From Betaproteobacteria bacterium (GTDB taxonomy: Bacteria > Pseudomonadota > Gammaproteobacteria > Burkholderiales > Usitatibacteraceae): 64,000 nt of DNA. Under the pieces are notes generated by a model. The model searched no databases. It was not told the DNA's origin and worked only from the letters and a program-made list of their open reading frames with translations. Positions 34,513-43,342 of the stretch are shown here, piece after piece. Location of the stretch: positions 134,520 through 198,519 of the forward strand of contig JADJMI010000009.1 of the NCBI GenBank assembly GCA_016709665.1. Reading direction: 5' to 3'. Made by a program: the position numbers and the translations under genes. The stretch's first letter is position 1, and every line of letters starts with the position of its first letter.

Positions 34513-36439
34513 GAGGATTCTCCGCGCGAGGGGGTGGGAAGGACGCCGAGTCGGCGCCGGATGGCTGAAAGGAGGGCGTCGGCGTCGAGGCCGGCGCCGG
34601 CGAGAAGCCGCGGGCGGTCGCCGTGCTCGACGAACCGGTCCGGAAGTCCCAGCTGCAGCAGCGGGACCGTGAGGCGGTGCTCCGCGATCGCCTCGGCCAC
34701 GGCGCTGCCGGCGCCGCCGTCGATGGCGTTCTCCTCGATCGTCACGAGGAGCTCGTGGGTACGCGCCAGTTCGAGCACGAGAGCGGTGTCGAGCGGTTTC
34801 ACGAAACGCATGTTGGCGACGGTGGCGTCAGCGCCTCGCCGGCCGCGAGCGCCGGCTCGAGCAGGGGGCCGAAGGCGAGCAGGGCGACGCGGCGCCCCCG
34901 GCGGCGCACCTCGGCCTTGCCGATCTCGACCGGGGCGGCATCGTCGCGCGCGGGCGCCGCGGCGGATCGCGGGTAACGCACGGCGCTCGGCGAGGCGAGC
35001 GCCAGGCCCGCGTCGAGCATGGCGCGGCACTCGCCGGCATCGGATGGCGTCATCACGGTGAGGTTGGGCAGGCAGCGCAGGTACGACAGGTCGAACGCGC
35101 CGTGGTGGGTGGCGCCGTCGGGGCCGGCGAGACCGGCGCGGTCGATGGCGAAGACCACCGGCAGGTCCTGGAGCGCGACATCGTGCACGAGCTGGTCGTA
35201 GCCGCGTTGCAGGAAGGTCGAGTAGATGGCGACGACGGGCTTGAGGCCTTCGCACGCGAGGCCGGCCGCGAAGGTGACGGCGTGCTGCTCGGCGATGCCG
35301 ACGTCGAAGAAGCGGGCCGGAAACTCGCCGGCGAAGCGCACGAGCCCCGAGCCCTCGCGCATCGCGGGCGTGATGGCGACGAGCCGCCGTTCGCGCGCAG
35401 CCGCCCCGCAGATCCAGTCGCCGAAGACCTCGGTGTAGGTGGGCAGCGCCGCGGGGGCGCCGGGAGCGAGGCCGATGGAAGGCGTGAAGCGCGCCACGCC
35501 GTGGTAGCGCACGGGGTCGGCCTCGGCCAGCTTGTAGCCCTGGCCCTTCTTCGTGACGACGTGCAGGAGCCGCGGGCCGCCCTTCGCCTTCAGGTTGCGC
35601 AAGGTCGGGACGAGCGCGTCGAGGTCGTGCCCGTCGATCGGCCCGACGTAGTGAAACCCCAGGTGCTCGAACAGGGTCGAGGGCAGCACCATGCCCTTCA
35701 GCTGCTCCTCGGCGCGGCGGGCGAACTGGGTGGCGGGCTGCCCCATCGTGGCGAGGGCTTCCTTGGCCACTTCCCGCGCGCGGACGTACGGGCCGGAAAG
35801 CAGGCGTGCCAGGTAGCGGGTGAGGGCGCCGACGGCCGGCGAGATGGACATCTCGTTGTCGTTCAGCACGACCAGGAGGTCCGCGCCGGAAACACCGGCA
35901 TTGTTCATCGCCTCGAACGCCATGCCCCCGGAGAGCGCGCCGTCGCCGATCACGGCGACCACGTCGCGGGGCTCGCCCTTCAGGCGCGAGCCGAGCGCCA
36001 TGCCGAGCGCGGCGCTGATCGAGGTGCTCGAGTGGCCCGTGCCGAAGGTGTCGTACTCGCTCTCGCTGCGCTTGGGGAAGCCCGACAGCCCGCCGTGCAT
36101 GCGCAATCGCGCCATCGCCTCGCGCCGGCCCGTGAGGATCTTGTGGCCGTACGCCTGGTGGCCCACGTCCCAGACGAGGCGGTCGTGGGGCGTGTCGAAG
36201 ACGTGGTGCAGCGCGAGCGTGAGTTCGACGGTACCGAGGTTGGACGAGAGGTGCCCGCCCGTGGACGAGACGGTCTCGATGAGGAAGGCGCGAAGCTCGT
36301 CGGCCAGGCGGTGCAGCTGCGCGCGGTCGAGGCGGCGCACGTCCGCCGGATCGCGGATGTCGTCGAGCAGGGCCGCCGGGGCGGGGGGTGCCGCGGCGGC
36401 GGGACGGACGAGCGGGCGGGTTCGGGGAGCGATGGCCAT
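34497..36439 (-). CDS. dxs: 1-deoxy-D-xylulose-5-phosphate synthase Dxs, one frameshift
   Basis: Thiamine-diphosphate enzyme making DXP from pyruvate and glyceraldehyde-3-P, the entry to isoprenoids. Visible are VWDVGHQAYGHKILTGRR, the cofactor motif GDGALSGGMAFEAMNNAG and GIAEQHAVTFAAGLA. The last 110 residues (from DATVANMRFVKPLD) lie in another frame; one base is missing near 34826-34832. Repaired length is 647 aa, normal. It sits 15 bp after puhE. Confidence 0.92.
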
Positions 36440-36454
36440 GGAAGGCTCCGGGGG

Positions 36455-37240
36455 CTACGCGGCGGGGCTCGCGACGGGGCGTTCGCGGGAGCGAAGGCTC
36501 CAGCCCCAGATCCGGGTCGTGGGGAAGGGCACCAGCATGAAGACGTGCTCGAGCATCGCGAGCGCGAGCAGCGTGCCGACGAAGGAGAGGCCGGCGGCGC
36601 GGTCGGTTCCGACGCCGGGCGCGACCGAGGCTTGCCAGACCAGCACCGCGACCCCGAGCGACAGCGCGAGCGAGACCGGCAGCAGCGGGTTGAGGGAGCG
36701 GCGCGAGAAGTAGGTCGCGAGATAGCGCAGGTGCTCGGGCAGGAAATCCTCGCTCAGGTTGCGCACGCCGAGGAAGAGATTCAGCTTCGCGCTCTGGCGC
36801 ATGGCCCACAGCACGGCGAACGTCCACGGCCCGACCGGGTTCGCCCCGCCCCAGGTGACCGAGAGGATGGCGATGGCGAGGGCGATGATCGCGATCTCGT
36901 GGTGCAGGATCGTCTCGAGGGCGAAGCCGGCGCGGCGCCAGCCGCGGCTGCCGGCGGGCAGCGGCTCGCGGCGCGGTCCGGTCACGAAGCCGAGCAGGAA
37001 GGCAACCTCCTGCCATCCCCACACGCCGATCGTGCAGAGGAAGGCGACGTAGGAGCCCGTGAGCGAGGTGAGATCGCGCGTGGCGTGCAGCCCGTAGAGG
37101 CAGGCGGCGAGCACCGCGGAGGCCCCCGCGAGGCTCCATCCGAAGGTCTTCCGCGGCAGCCCGTCCAGGTACAGGATCGCCCCGGTGGAGAACCACCAGA
37201 CGAAGAGCGTCGTGAGGGCGGGCAGGCCGTGGGTGTCCAT
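36455..37240 (-). CDS. puhE: Photosynthetic complex assembly protein PuhE (DUF3623)
   Basis: 261-aa polytopic membrane protein. Characteristic are WWFSTGAILYLDG at the N-terminus, GWQEVAFLLGF, LHHEIAIIALA and RQSAKLNLFLGVRNLSEDFL, which define the PuhE family found next to puhABC and acsF. It modulates reaction-centre and LH1 assembly; mechanism unknown. It lies 11 bp after acsF and 15 bp before dxs. Confidence 0.9.
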   Translation of the reverse strand: MDTHGLPALTTLFVWWFSTGAILYLDGLPRKTFGWSLAGASAVLAACLYGLHATRDLTSLTGSYVAFLCTIGVWGWQEVAFLLGFVTGPRREPLPAGSRGWRRAGFALETILHHEIAIIALAIAILSVTWGGANPVGPWTFAVLWAMRQSAKLNLFLGVRNLSEDFLPEHLRYLATYFSRRSLNPLLPVSLALSLGVAVLVWQASVAPGVGTDRAAGLSFVGTLLALAMLEHVFMLVPFPTTRIWGWSLRSRERPVASPAA

Positions 37241-37251
37241 GTTCGGGGCCG

Positions 37252-38316
37252 TCACCAGGTCGGTGCGAGACGGATCTCCTCGGGAAGCCGGTGGGTCTTG
37301 GGCGCCATGAAGTAGAGGCCGGCGAAGGTAAGCGCGGCCGAGCCGGCGAGCAGCGCCCGGCGTGCGTGGCCGAGGAGCCCGCCGCGGGCCCGGGCCGCCT
37401 CCATGCCTTCGGAGAGGCGGCAGAGCTCGCGCAGGCCGGCGAGGAAGCGCGGGTTCTCGATGTCGAGCGTCACGGGGAACACCTGCTTCGACACTTCCGT
37501 CGTGATGCGGAAGACTTCCATGTCGTAAGCCGTCGGGTCGAAACCGAGCGCCCGGTGCAGCTCCGGCCGCGTGTGGTCCCGCACGAACATCGTCGCGAAC
37601 ACCGCCAGCGTGAAGAAGCGGATCCACCAGCGGTTCAGGCCCGAGAGCAGTCCCGGGTTGGCCCGCAGCAGCAGGGCGAAGGCCTCGCCGTGGCGGAATT
37701 CGTCGTTGCACCACTGCTCGAACCAGTTGAAGATCGGGTGGAAGCGCAACTCCGGATGGCGCTCCGTCTGCCGGTAGATGGAGATGTAGCGCGCGTAGCC
37801 GATCTTCTCCGAGAGATAGGTCGCGTAGAAGATGAACTTGGGCCGGAAGTACGTGTACTTCTTCGCCTTGGTGAGGTAGCCCAGGTCGACGCCGATGCCG
37901 AAGTCCTTGAGCCACTGGTTGATGAAGCCGGCGTGGCGCGACTCGTCGCGGGCCATGTACCCGAACAGGAGCTTGAGGTCCGGGCTCTTCACGCGCTTCT
38001 TGATTTCCGCGTAGAGCACGCAGCCGGAGAACTCCGAGGTCACCGAACTGATCAGGAAGTCCGTGAACTCCTCGTAGAGGCCCTCGGGAAGCTTCGAGTA
38101 GTTGCCGTCCATCGCCTTGGGCCGCTGGAAGTGGTCGCTGTTGTTGTCCTTCGCGAACTCCGCCATGAGCGCGTCCCATTCGCGGCGGATGGGCTCCACG
38201 TCCATGCGGTCGAGCGCGGCGAAGTCCGTCGTGTAGAAGCGCGGCGTGAGGATCGTGTCCTCCTGGGCCTTGCGCGTCGCGTCGTTGGGCAGGCGCTCGG
38301 TGGCGGTTGCGTTCAT
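37252..38316 (-). CDS. acsF: Aerobic Mg-protoporphyrin IX monomethyl ester cyclase AcsF
   Basis: Di-iron oxygenase of 354 aa that closes ring E with O2. Candidate di-iron ligands appear in EFSGCVLYAEI, DESRHAGFINQWL and CNDEFRHGEAFAL, spaced as in ferritin-like proteins. The short form without long C-terminal extension is typical of purple bacteria. It lies in the puh block between puhC and puhE and complements BchE under oxic conditions. Confidence 0.96.
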   Translation of the reverse strand: MNATATERLPNDATRKAQEDTILTPRFYTTDFAALDRMDVEPIRREWDALMAEFAKDNNSDHFQRPKAMDGNYSKLPEGLYEEFTDFLISSVTSEFSGCVLYAEIKKRVKSPDLKLLFGYMARDESRHAGFINQWLKDFGIGVDLGYLTKAKKYTYFRPKFIFYATYLSEKIGYARYISIYRQTERHPELRFHPIFNWFEQWCNDEFRHGEAFALLLRANPGLLSGLNRWWIRFFTLAVFATMFVRDHTRPELHRALGFDPTAYDMEVFRITTEVSKQVFPVTLDIENPRFLAGLRELCRLSEGMEAARARGGLLGHARRALLAGSAALTFAGLYFMAPKTHRLPEEIRLAPTW

Positions 38317-38362
38317 GGAAGTCTCCTCGGGAGGAAAGGGCCGTCGCCGGCGAGTCGCGCGT

Positions 38363-38821
38363 TCATCGTGCGATCTCCCGCCTCGGGAGGTAGCGCGCGA
38401 ACGCGTCGGTGTTGGTGGGGCCGAAGGATTCGAGGTCGACGCGCCGGCCGGTGGCCGGATCGACGAGCGTGAGGCGGCCGTCGGCGCGGCCGATGAGGCG
38501 GAAAGGCGGCTCCGCGCCGATGTCCTGGCGCTTGCGGTCGCGGGCGAGCCCCCGCAGCGTTCCCCGCAGGAAGCCGCTCGTGCCCGGCAGCACCACGTCG
38601 ATCTGGCGGCCGTTCGCCGCGTCGATCACGGCGATGCTTCCGTCGGCCTGGTCGGCGAAGCGCAGGTCGCGCGCGGCGATGCCCGCCGCGTCGTCCGCCT
38701 GCGAGGCGCTCCAGCCGGCCGCGCGCACGGCGATGACCGCGACGAGCACGAAGCCGATCAGGAGCCCGGCGCCCAGGATCGGGCCGGTGGGCAGGGGATG
38801 GTCGCGGAAGGGGTCGCTCAC
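38363..38821 (-). CDS. puhC: Photosynthetic complex assembly protein PuhC
   Basis: 152 aa with one N-terminal membrane anchor (about residues 13-35) and a periplasmic domain: LRFADQADGSIAVIDAANG and LPGTSGFLRGTLRGLARDRK are PuhC signatures. It assists LH1-reaction centre assembly. It lies 12 bp after puhB and 46 bp before acsF. Confidence 0.9.
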   Translation of the reverse strand: MSDPFRDHPLPTGPILGAGLLIGFVLVAVIAVRAAGWSASQADDAAGIAARDLRFADQADGSIAVIDAANGRQIDVVLPGTSGFLRGTLRGLARDRKRQDIGAEPPFRLIGRADGRLTLVDPATGRRVDLESFGPTNTDAFARYLPRREIAR

Positions 38822-38833
38822 GGCTTGCGGGTC

Positions 38834-39499
38834 CTAGCGGGCGGCGGCGAGTGTCGCGCGGTCGTTCGGCGCGCGGGCACGGTCGGCCGCGCTCTCGCGG
38901 GTCGCGGCGCGAACGGCCGCGCCCTGGCTCGCGAGGATCGCCTCGGCCAGGATCGTGGCGACGCGCTCGCCTTCGGGCACGCAGCGCAGCATCGGCTCGG
39001 GGCGGGCGAAGCGCCACGGGCGCGCGTGCGGCCACAGGTGCAGGTAGGCGATGCGGTCGTCGCCGGCGAGCGCGATGGGCAGGTCACCCGTCCCGTCGGC
39101 ATGAAGGCGAAGGCCGGCGGAGGCGACCGAGCCGAACGGGATGTTGAAGGTCACCGACAGCACCACGCCGACGCGAAGCACGAGGCGCCTGTCGGTGATG
39201 GTGTAGACGGTCGTGCGCGCCATGAGCCACGCGACGAGCGCGAGGATGCCCAGGGCGAGGGCGCCGAGCGCGGCGGGAAACAGGATCGCGGCGAGGATTC
39301 CCAGGGCATTCTCGCCCGCCATCCACGCGTTGCCCGCGCTCCAGGCGGCGAGGATCGCGAAGTAGCCCGCGAGCGGCACGACGTGGAACAGGCGCCGGGC
39401 GAGGGGGAAGGCGCGCGGCGAGCCCTGCCAGAGCAGGGCCTCGCCGGCCGGCAGCGGCTCGGGCAGGCCGTGCACGGGCTCGAACTCGTGCTCGCTCAT
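38834..39499 (-). CDS. puhB: Photosynthetic complex assembly protein PuhB (PH-like domain)
   Basis: 221 aa. N-terminal PLPAGEALLWQGSPRAFPLA and two to three membrane helices (about 45-100), then a bacterial PH-like domain with YTITDRRLVLRVGVVLSVTFNIPF. PuhB is a dimeric factor for reaction-centre assembly. The start overlaps the puhA stop in ATGA. Confidence 0.92.
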   Translation of the reverse strand: MSEHEFEPVHGLPEPLPAGEALLWQGSPRAFPLARRLFHVVPLAGYFAILAAWSAGNAWMAGENALGILAAILFPAALGALALGILALVAWLMARTTVYTITDRRLVLRVGVVLSVTFNIPFGSVASAGLRLHADGTGDLPIALAGDDRIAYLHLWPHARPWRFARPEPMLRCVPEGERVATILAEAILASQGAAVRAATRESAADRARAPNDRATLAAAR

Positions 39500-40275
39500 A
39501 CGAGCGGCTCCTGGCGCGACGGCGTGGCATACAGGTGGCCGCCCGCGTAGTAGGAGCACACCTTGTCTTCCTCGAGCAGCGTCACGAGGTCGGGGTTGGC
39601 GAGCCCGGGCACCTGGGCGAACTGGGCGCCCGTGATGGACTTCACCCACACGCGGTTGCGGAAGGTGTCGAAGCGCACGTACCCGATCGGCAGGAGCACG
39701 CGGCGGTGCCCGTCGGCGACGTCGACCTCGAGGTAGCGGATCTGCGGCTCGGAGCGGTCGACCCACACGTCGCAGACCACGCCGCCCACGGCCTCGTCGC
39801 AGCCGACGACGTGCATGCCGCGCGGGTCGGGGTCGCGCGACTCGATGCTGAAATCGGTCGCCACGCGCAGCGGGACGATCTTGGGCGCGTTGTCGATGGT
39901 GTAGTCGGGCAGGTCCGATCGTTCGGCCCAGGCGGCCGGGCCGACGCCGTCGACCATCGGGTTGCCGGTGGGCTCGAGGGGGCCGCCCAGGGGCGCGCCG
40001 ACGGGGCGCGCGGCGATCTCGCGCGTCTCGCGCTTGTCGTTGGGCACCTGCACCGTGCCGCCGTGGGGCAGGATGAAGGTCTTCGGCGCGGGCATGTCGG
40101 GCCAGCCGACCACGCGCACGCGCTTCGTGCGGTTCGTCCGGTCGGATTCGAGGGGGTAGCCCTCGCGCTTGTCTTCCATGCGCAGGTAGATGATCAGGGC
40201 CCCGAAGAAGATCCAGAAGCCGTAGAGCACCACCTGAGCGACGTCGATGTAGCGAGTCAGGTCACCGGTATACAT
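39496..40275 (-). CDS. puhA: Photosynthetic reaction centre H subunit PuhA
   Basis: 259 aa with one N-terminal helix (DVAQVVLYGFWIFFGALIIY) and a cytoplasmic PRC-barrel domain. LPHGGTVQVPNDKRE and the GMHVVGCDEAVGGVVCDVWVD segment are typical of H. It caps the L/M quinone side and aids QB protonation. The gene lies 30 bp after lhaA, the usual lhaA-puhA order. Confidence 0.97.
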   Translation of the reverse strand: MYTGDLTRYIDVAQVVLYGFWIFFGALIIYLRMEDKREGYPLESDRTNRTKRVRVVGWPDMPAPKTFILPHGGTVQVPNDKRETREIAARPVGAPLGGPLEPTGNPMVDGVGPAAWAERSDLPDYTIDNAPKIVPLRVATDFSIESRDPDPRGMHVVGCDEAVGGVVCDVWVDRSEPQIRYLEVDVADGHRRVLLPIGYVRFDTFRNRVWVKSITGAQFAQVPGLANPDLVTLLEEDKVCSYYAGGHLYATPSRQEPLV

Positions 40276-40305
40276 GTGCGTTCCTCCAGGAGGCGAAAGT
40301 GCTGG

Positions 40306-41742
40306 CTAGCCGGGGAATTCGGCCAGCCCGAAAGCGGTTGGGGGGGGCGCTCGCCGGCCGGCGCCGCTCGAGCGGACGAGCGGCCCCAGGACGACGAGCG
40401 TGGCGAAGAGCAGCGCGATCTCGAGGTGGTAGACGAAGCTGTAGCCGATGGCGGGGCCCTCGAGCGCGGGACCGAGCACGCCCTGCTGCGCGAGACCGGC
40501 GACCGTGTCGCGAAGCGCTCCGCCCAGCGCGACGGCCGCGCCGGCCGCGAAGGCCTGCACGGCGCCCCAGGCGCCGAGCGCGAGGCCGCGCATCTCCTTC
40601 GTGTCGAGGGCCATCGCGGCCGTCAACAGTCCGACATAAAAAAGTCCGCCACCGAAGCCGATCAGGACAACGCCAACCCGGAAGACTAGGGAGGACTCGA
40701 GCGGGTCGGCGAATACGACGGCGGCGAACGCAAGGATGCCCGCGAGCACGCCCTGTGCCGCGAGACGGAAGGGATCGGTGCCCCGGGCGAGGCGCCGCGC
40801 GGCGAGGGCCACGGCGGCGAGCGAGCCCGTCGCGACGAGCGCGGTGAGCGTCGCCGTCGCGCCGACGCCCAGGTGCAGGATCTGGGCGCCGTACGGTTCG
40901 AGGATGATGTCCTGCATGCTGAAGGCGGCGGTGCCCAGGCCGACGGCCGCGAGGAATCGCGTCGCGCGCCGGCCCTGCGTGAAGCGCGACCAGCATTCGG
41001 CGAACGGCGGGCGGGGCGGCGCTGACTCCCCGCGATGCGGATCCCGGGGTTCCTGCTTCCAGAGGGCCAGCAGGTTGATGCCCATCGTGAGGACCGCGGC
41101 GCCCTGGACCACCTGGATGAGGCGCATCGCGCTGAAGTCGTCGAGGAGCAGGCCGAAGGCGAAGCCGCTCGCCACCATGCCCAGGAGCAGCATCACGTAC
41201 ATGAGCGCCACGACGCGCGGGCGGGTCTTCTCGTCGGACAGGTCCGCGGCGAGGGCGAGCCCCGCGGTCTGCGTGGTCTGGAGCCCCGCCCCCACGAGCA
41301 GGAACGCGAGCGCGCCGCCGGCTTGCCCGATCCACGCCGGCCCGTGCGCGTCGCCCGAGAGGATGAGCAGGGCGAAGGGCATGATCGCGAGCCCGCCGAA
41401 CTGGACGAGCGTGCCCAGCCAGATGTAGGGCACGCGACGCCAGCCGAGGAAGGAGCGGTGGTGGTCCGAGCGCCAGCCGATGACGGCGCGCAGTGGCGCG
41501 ATCACGATGGGGATGGCGACCATGAGCGCCACGATCCAGGCGGCCACGCCCAGCTCGACGATCATCACGCGGTTGAGCGTGCCCAGCAGGAGCGCCGTCG
41601 CCATGCCGACGGAGACCTGCAGCCCGGCCAGACGAAGCAGCCGGCCGAGCGGGAGCCGCGGCGTGGCGGCGTCGGCGAAGGGGAGGAACCGGGTCCCCAG
41701 CCGCGTCCAGCCCAGCGCCATCGTCTCCATCAGCCGCTTCAT
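40306..41742 (-). CDS. lhaA: LH1 assembly protein LhaA (PucC family)
   Basis: Twelve-helix MFS-like protein of 478 aa with LLLGTLNRVMIVELGVAAW, WRRVPYIWLGTL and FSMQDIILEPYGAQILHLG. Placement between bchM and puhA identifies it as LhaA, which delivers pigment to LH1. The first ATG (41740-41742) overlaps the bchM stop in ATGA. Confidence 0.94.
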   Translation of the reverse strand: MKRLMETMALGWTRLGTRFLPFADAATPRLPLGRLLRLAGLQVSVGMATALLLGTLNRVMIVELGVAAWIVALMVAIPIVIAPLRAVIGWRSDHHRSFLGWRRVPYIWLGTLVQFGGLAIMPFALLILSGDAHGPAWIGQAGGALAFLLVGAGLQTTQTAGLALAADLSDEKTRPRVVALMYVMLLLGMVASGFAFGLLLDDFSAMRLIQVVQGAAVLTMGINLLALWKQEPRDPHRGESAPPRPPFAECWSRFTQGRRATRFLAAVGLGTAAFSMQDIILEPYGAQILHLGVGATATLTALVATGSLAAVALAARRLARGTDPFRLAAQGVLAGILAFAAVVFADPLESSLVFRVGVVLIGFGGGLFYVGLLTAAMALDTKEMRGLALGAWGAVQAFAAGAAVALGGALRDTVAGLAQQGVLGPALEGPAIGYSFVYHLEIALLFATLVVLGPLVRSSGAGRRAPPPTAFGLAEFPG

Positions 41743-42431
41743 GCGTGCGCGAGCTCCAGGGCCTGCGAGATGTAGAAGCCGCGTTTCACGCGGCACGTCC
41801 GGCCGACCCGCCAGCCGTCGAGGTCGGCGAGCCCGCGGCGCAGCGTCGCTTCGGTCACCGGCTCGATGGCGGGGGCGCGGTCGCCCCGAGGCAGCAGGCG
41901 GCCCACCGCGTGCATGACGGTGAGGGCGGCGGTGCGCGGCGCGAACGTGATGACCAGCGAACCGTCGGTGCGCGCGGCGAGCTGGCGCAGCACGCGCAGG
42001 ATGTCGGGCGCGGTGTAGTGGATGAGGGAATCCATCGCGACGACGTGGTCGAAGCGGCCGAGGGCGGGATCGAGCAGGTCGCCCGTGCGGAAGTCCACGT
42101 GCCCGACGCCCAGGTCCTTCGGCAGGCGCTCGCGGGCGAGGCCGACCAAAGTCGGCGAGATGTCGATGGCGATCACGTGGGCCCCGCGACGGGCTGCCTC
42201 GACGGCGAGGGCGCCCGTGCCGCAGCCCGCGTCGAGGATGCGCCGGCCCGCGAGGTCCCGCGGCAGCCAGTCGAGCAGCGTCGCGCGCATGGTGTCGCGA
42301 CCGGCGCGAACCGTGGCGCGGATGCGGCTCACCGGCGCGTCCGAGGTGAGGCGTGCCCAGGCCTGGACCGCGGTGCGGTCGAAATAGGTCTCGAGCTGGC
42401 CGCGACGCTTCTCGTAGGTGATCGTGGGCAT
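41739..42431 (-). CDS. bchM: Mg-protoporphyrin IX methyltransferase BchM
   Basis: SAM-dependent class I methyltransferase of 230 aa: YEKRRGQLETYFDRTAVQAW at the N-terminus is the BchM signature, and ILDAGCGTGALAVEAARRG binds SAM. It methylates the C13 propionate of Mg-protoporphyrin, feeding AcsF/BchE. The start shares one base with the bchL stop. Confidence 0.95.
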   Translation of the reverse strand: MPTITYEKRRGQLETYFDRTAVQAWARLTSDAPVSRIRATVRAGRDTMRATLLDWLPRDLAGRRILDAGCGTGALAVEAARRGAHVIAIDISPTLVGLARERLPKDLGVGHVDFRTGDLLDPALGRFDHVVAMDSLIHYTAPDILRVLRQLAARTDGSLVITFAPRTAALTVMHAVGRLLPRGDRAPAIEPVTEATLRRGLADLDGWRVGRTCRVKRGFYISQALELAHA

Positions 42432-43342
42432 CAGTCGAATCCCAGCAGGTCGAAGATGTCGCGGTCCTTCAGCGGCGAGGACACGAGCGGGTCCGTGCCG
42501 GCCCAGAGCTTGGCCGCGAGGCGCAGGTACTCGGCCTGCACGGCCTCGATCTCGGGCGTCGCTTCCATCTCGAAGAGCGTGGCCTTCTTGAGGCGGCTCC
42601 GGCGGATGGCATCGAGGTCGGGGAAGCGCGCCATGGTCGTGAGGCCGACGGCCGCGTTGAACTTGTCGATCTGGTCGGTGGCGTTGCTCCGGTTGGCGAT
42701 GACGCCGCCCAGGCGCACGTTGTAGTTCTTCGACTTCGCCTGGATGGCCGCGACGATGCGGTTCATGGCGAAGATCGAGTCGAAGTCGTTGGCGGCGACG
42801 ACGAGCGCGCGGTCCGCGTGCTGCAGCGGGGCCGCGAAACCGCCGCACACCACGTCGCCCAGCACGTCGAAGATCACCACGTCCGTGTCCTCGAGGAGGT
42901 GATGCTCCTTCAGGAGCTTCACGGTCTGGCCGACCACGTAGCCGCCGCATCCGGTCCCGGCGGGCGGGCCGCCGGCTTCCACGCACATCACGCCGTTGTA
43001 GCCGGTGAAGACGAAGTCCTCGGGACGCAGTTCCTCCGGGTGGAAGTCGACGGTCTCGAGGATGTCGATCACCGTCGGCACGAGGCGCTTGGTGAGCGTG
43101 AAGGTGGAGTCGTGCTTCGGGTCGCAGCCGATCTGCAGCACGCGCTTGCCGAGCTTGGAGAACGCGACCGACAGGTTGGAGGACGTCGTGCTCTTGCCGA
43201 TGCCGCCCTTGCCGTAGACGGCGAAGACCTTGGCATTGCCGATCTTCACGGCGGGATCGAGCTGGACCTGCACGCTGCCCTCGCCGTCGGGTCGGGACGT
43301 GCGGTTCTTGAGCACGGACATCGGAACGGTGGTGGTCGTCAT
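42431..43342 (-). CDS. bchL: Light-independent protochlorophyllide reductase iron protein BchL
   Basis: NifH-like ATPase, 303 aa, donating electrons to BchNB. P-loop VYGKGGIGKSTTSSNLS, DPKHDSTFTLT, and the Fe-S cysteines in GTGCGGYVVGQ and GDVVCGGFAAPL are present. The start overlaps the bchH stop in ATGA. Confidence 0.97.
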   Translation of the reverse strand: MTTTTVPMSVLKNRTSRPDGEGSVQVQLDPAVKIGNAKVFAVYGKGGIGKSTTSSNLSVAFSKLGKRVLQIGCDPKHDSTFTLTKRLVPTVIDILETVDFHPEELRPEDFVFTGYNGVMCVEAGGPPAGTGCGGYVVGQTVKLLKEHHLLEDTDVVIFDVLGDVVCGGFAAPLQHADRALVVAANDFDSIFAMNRIVAAIQAKSKNYNVRLGGVIANRSNATDQIDKFNAAVGLTTMARFPDLDAIRRSRLKKATLFEMEATPEIEAVQAEYLRLAAKLWAGTDPLVSSPLKDRDIFDLLGFD

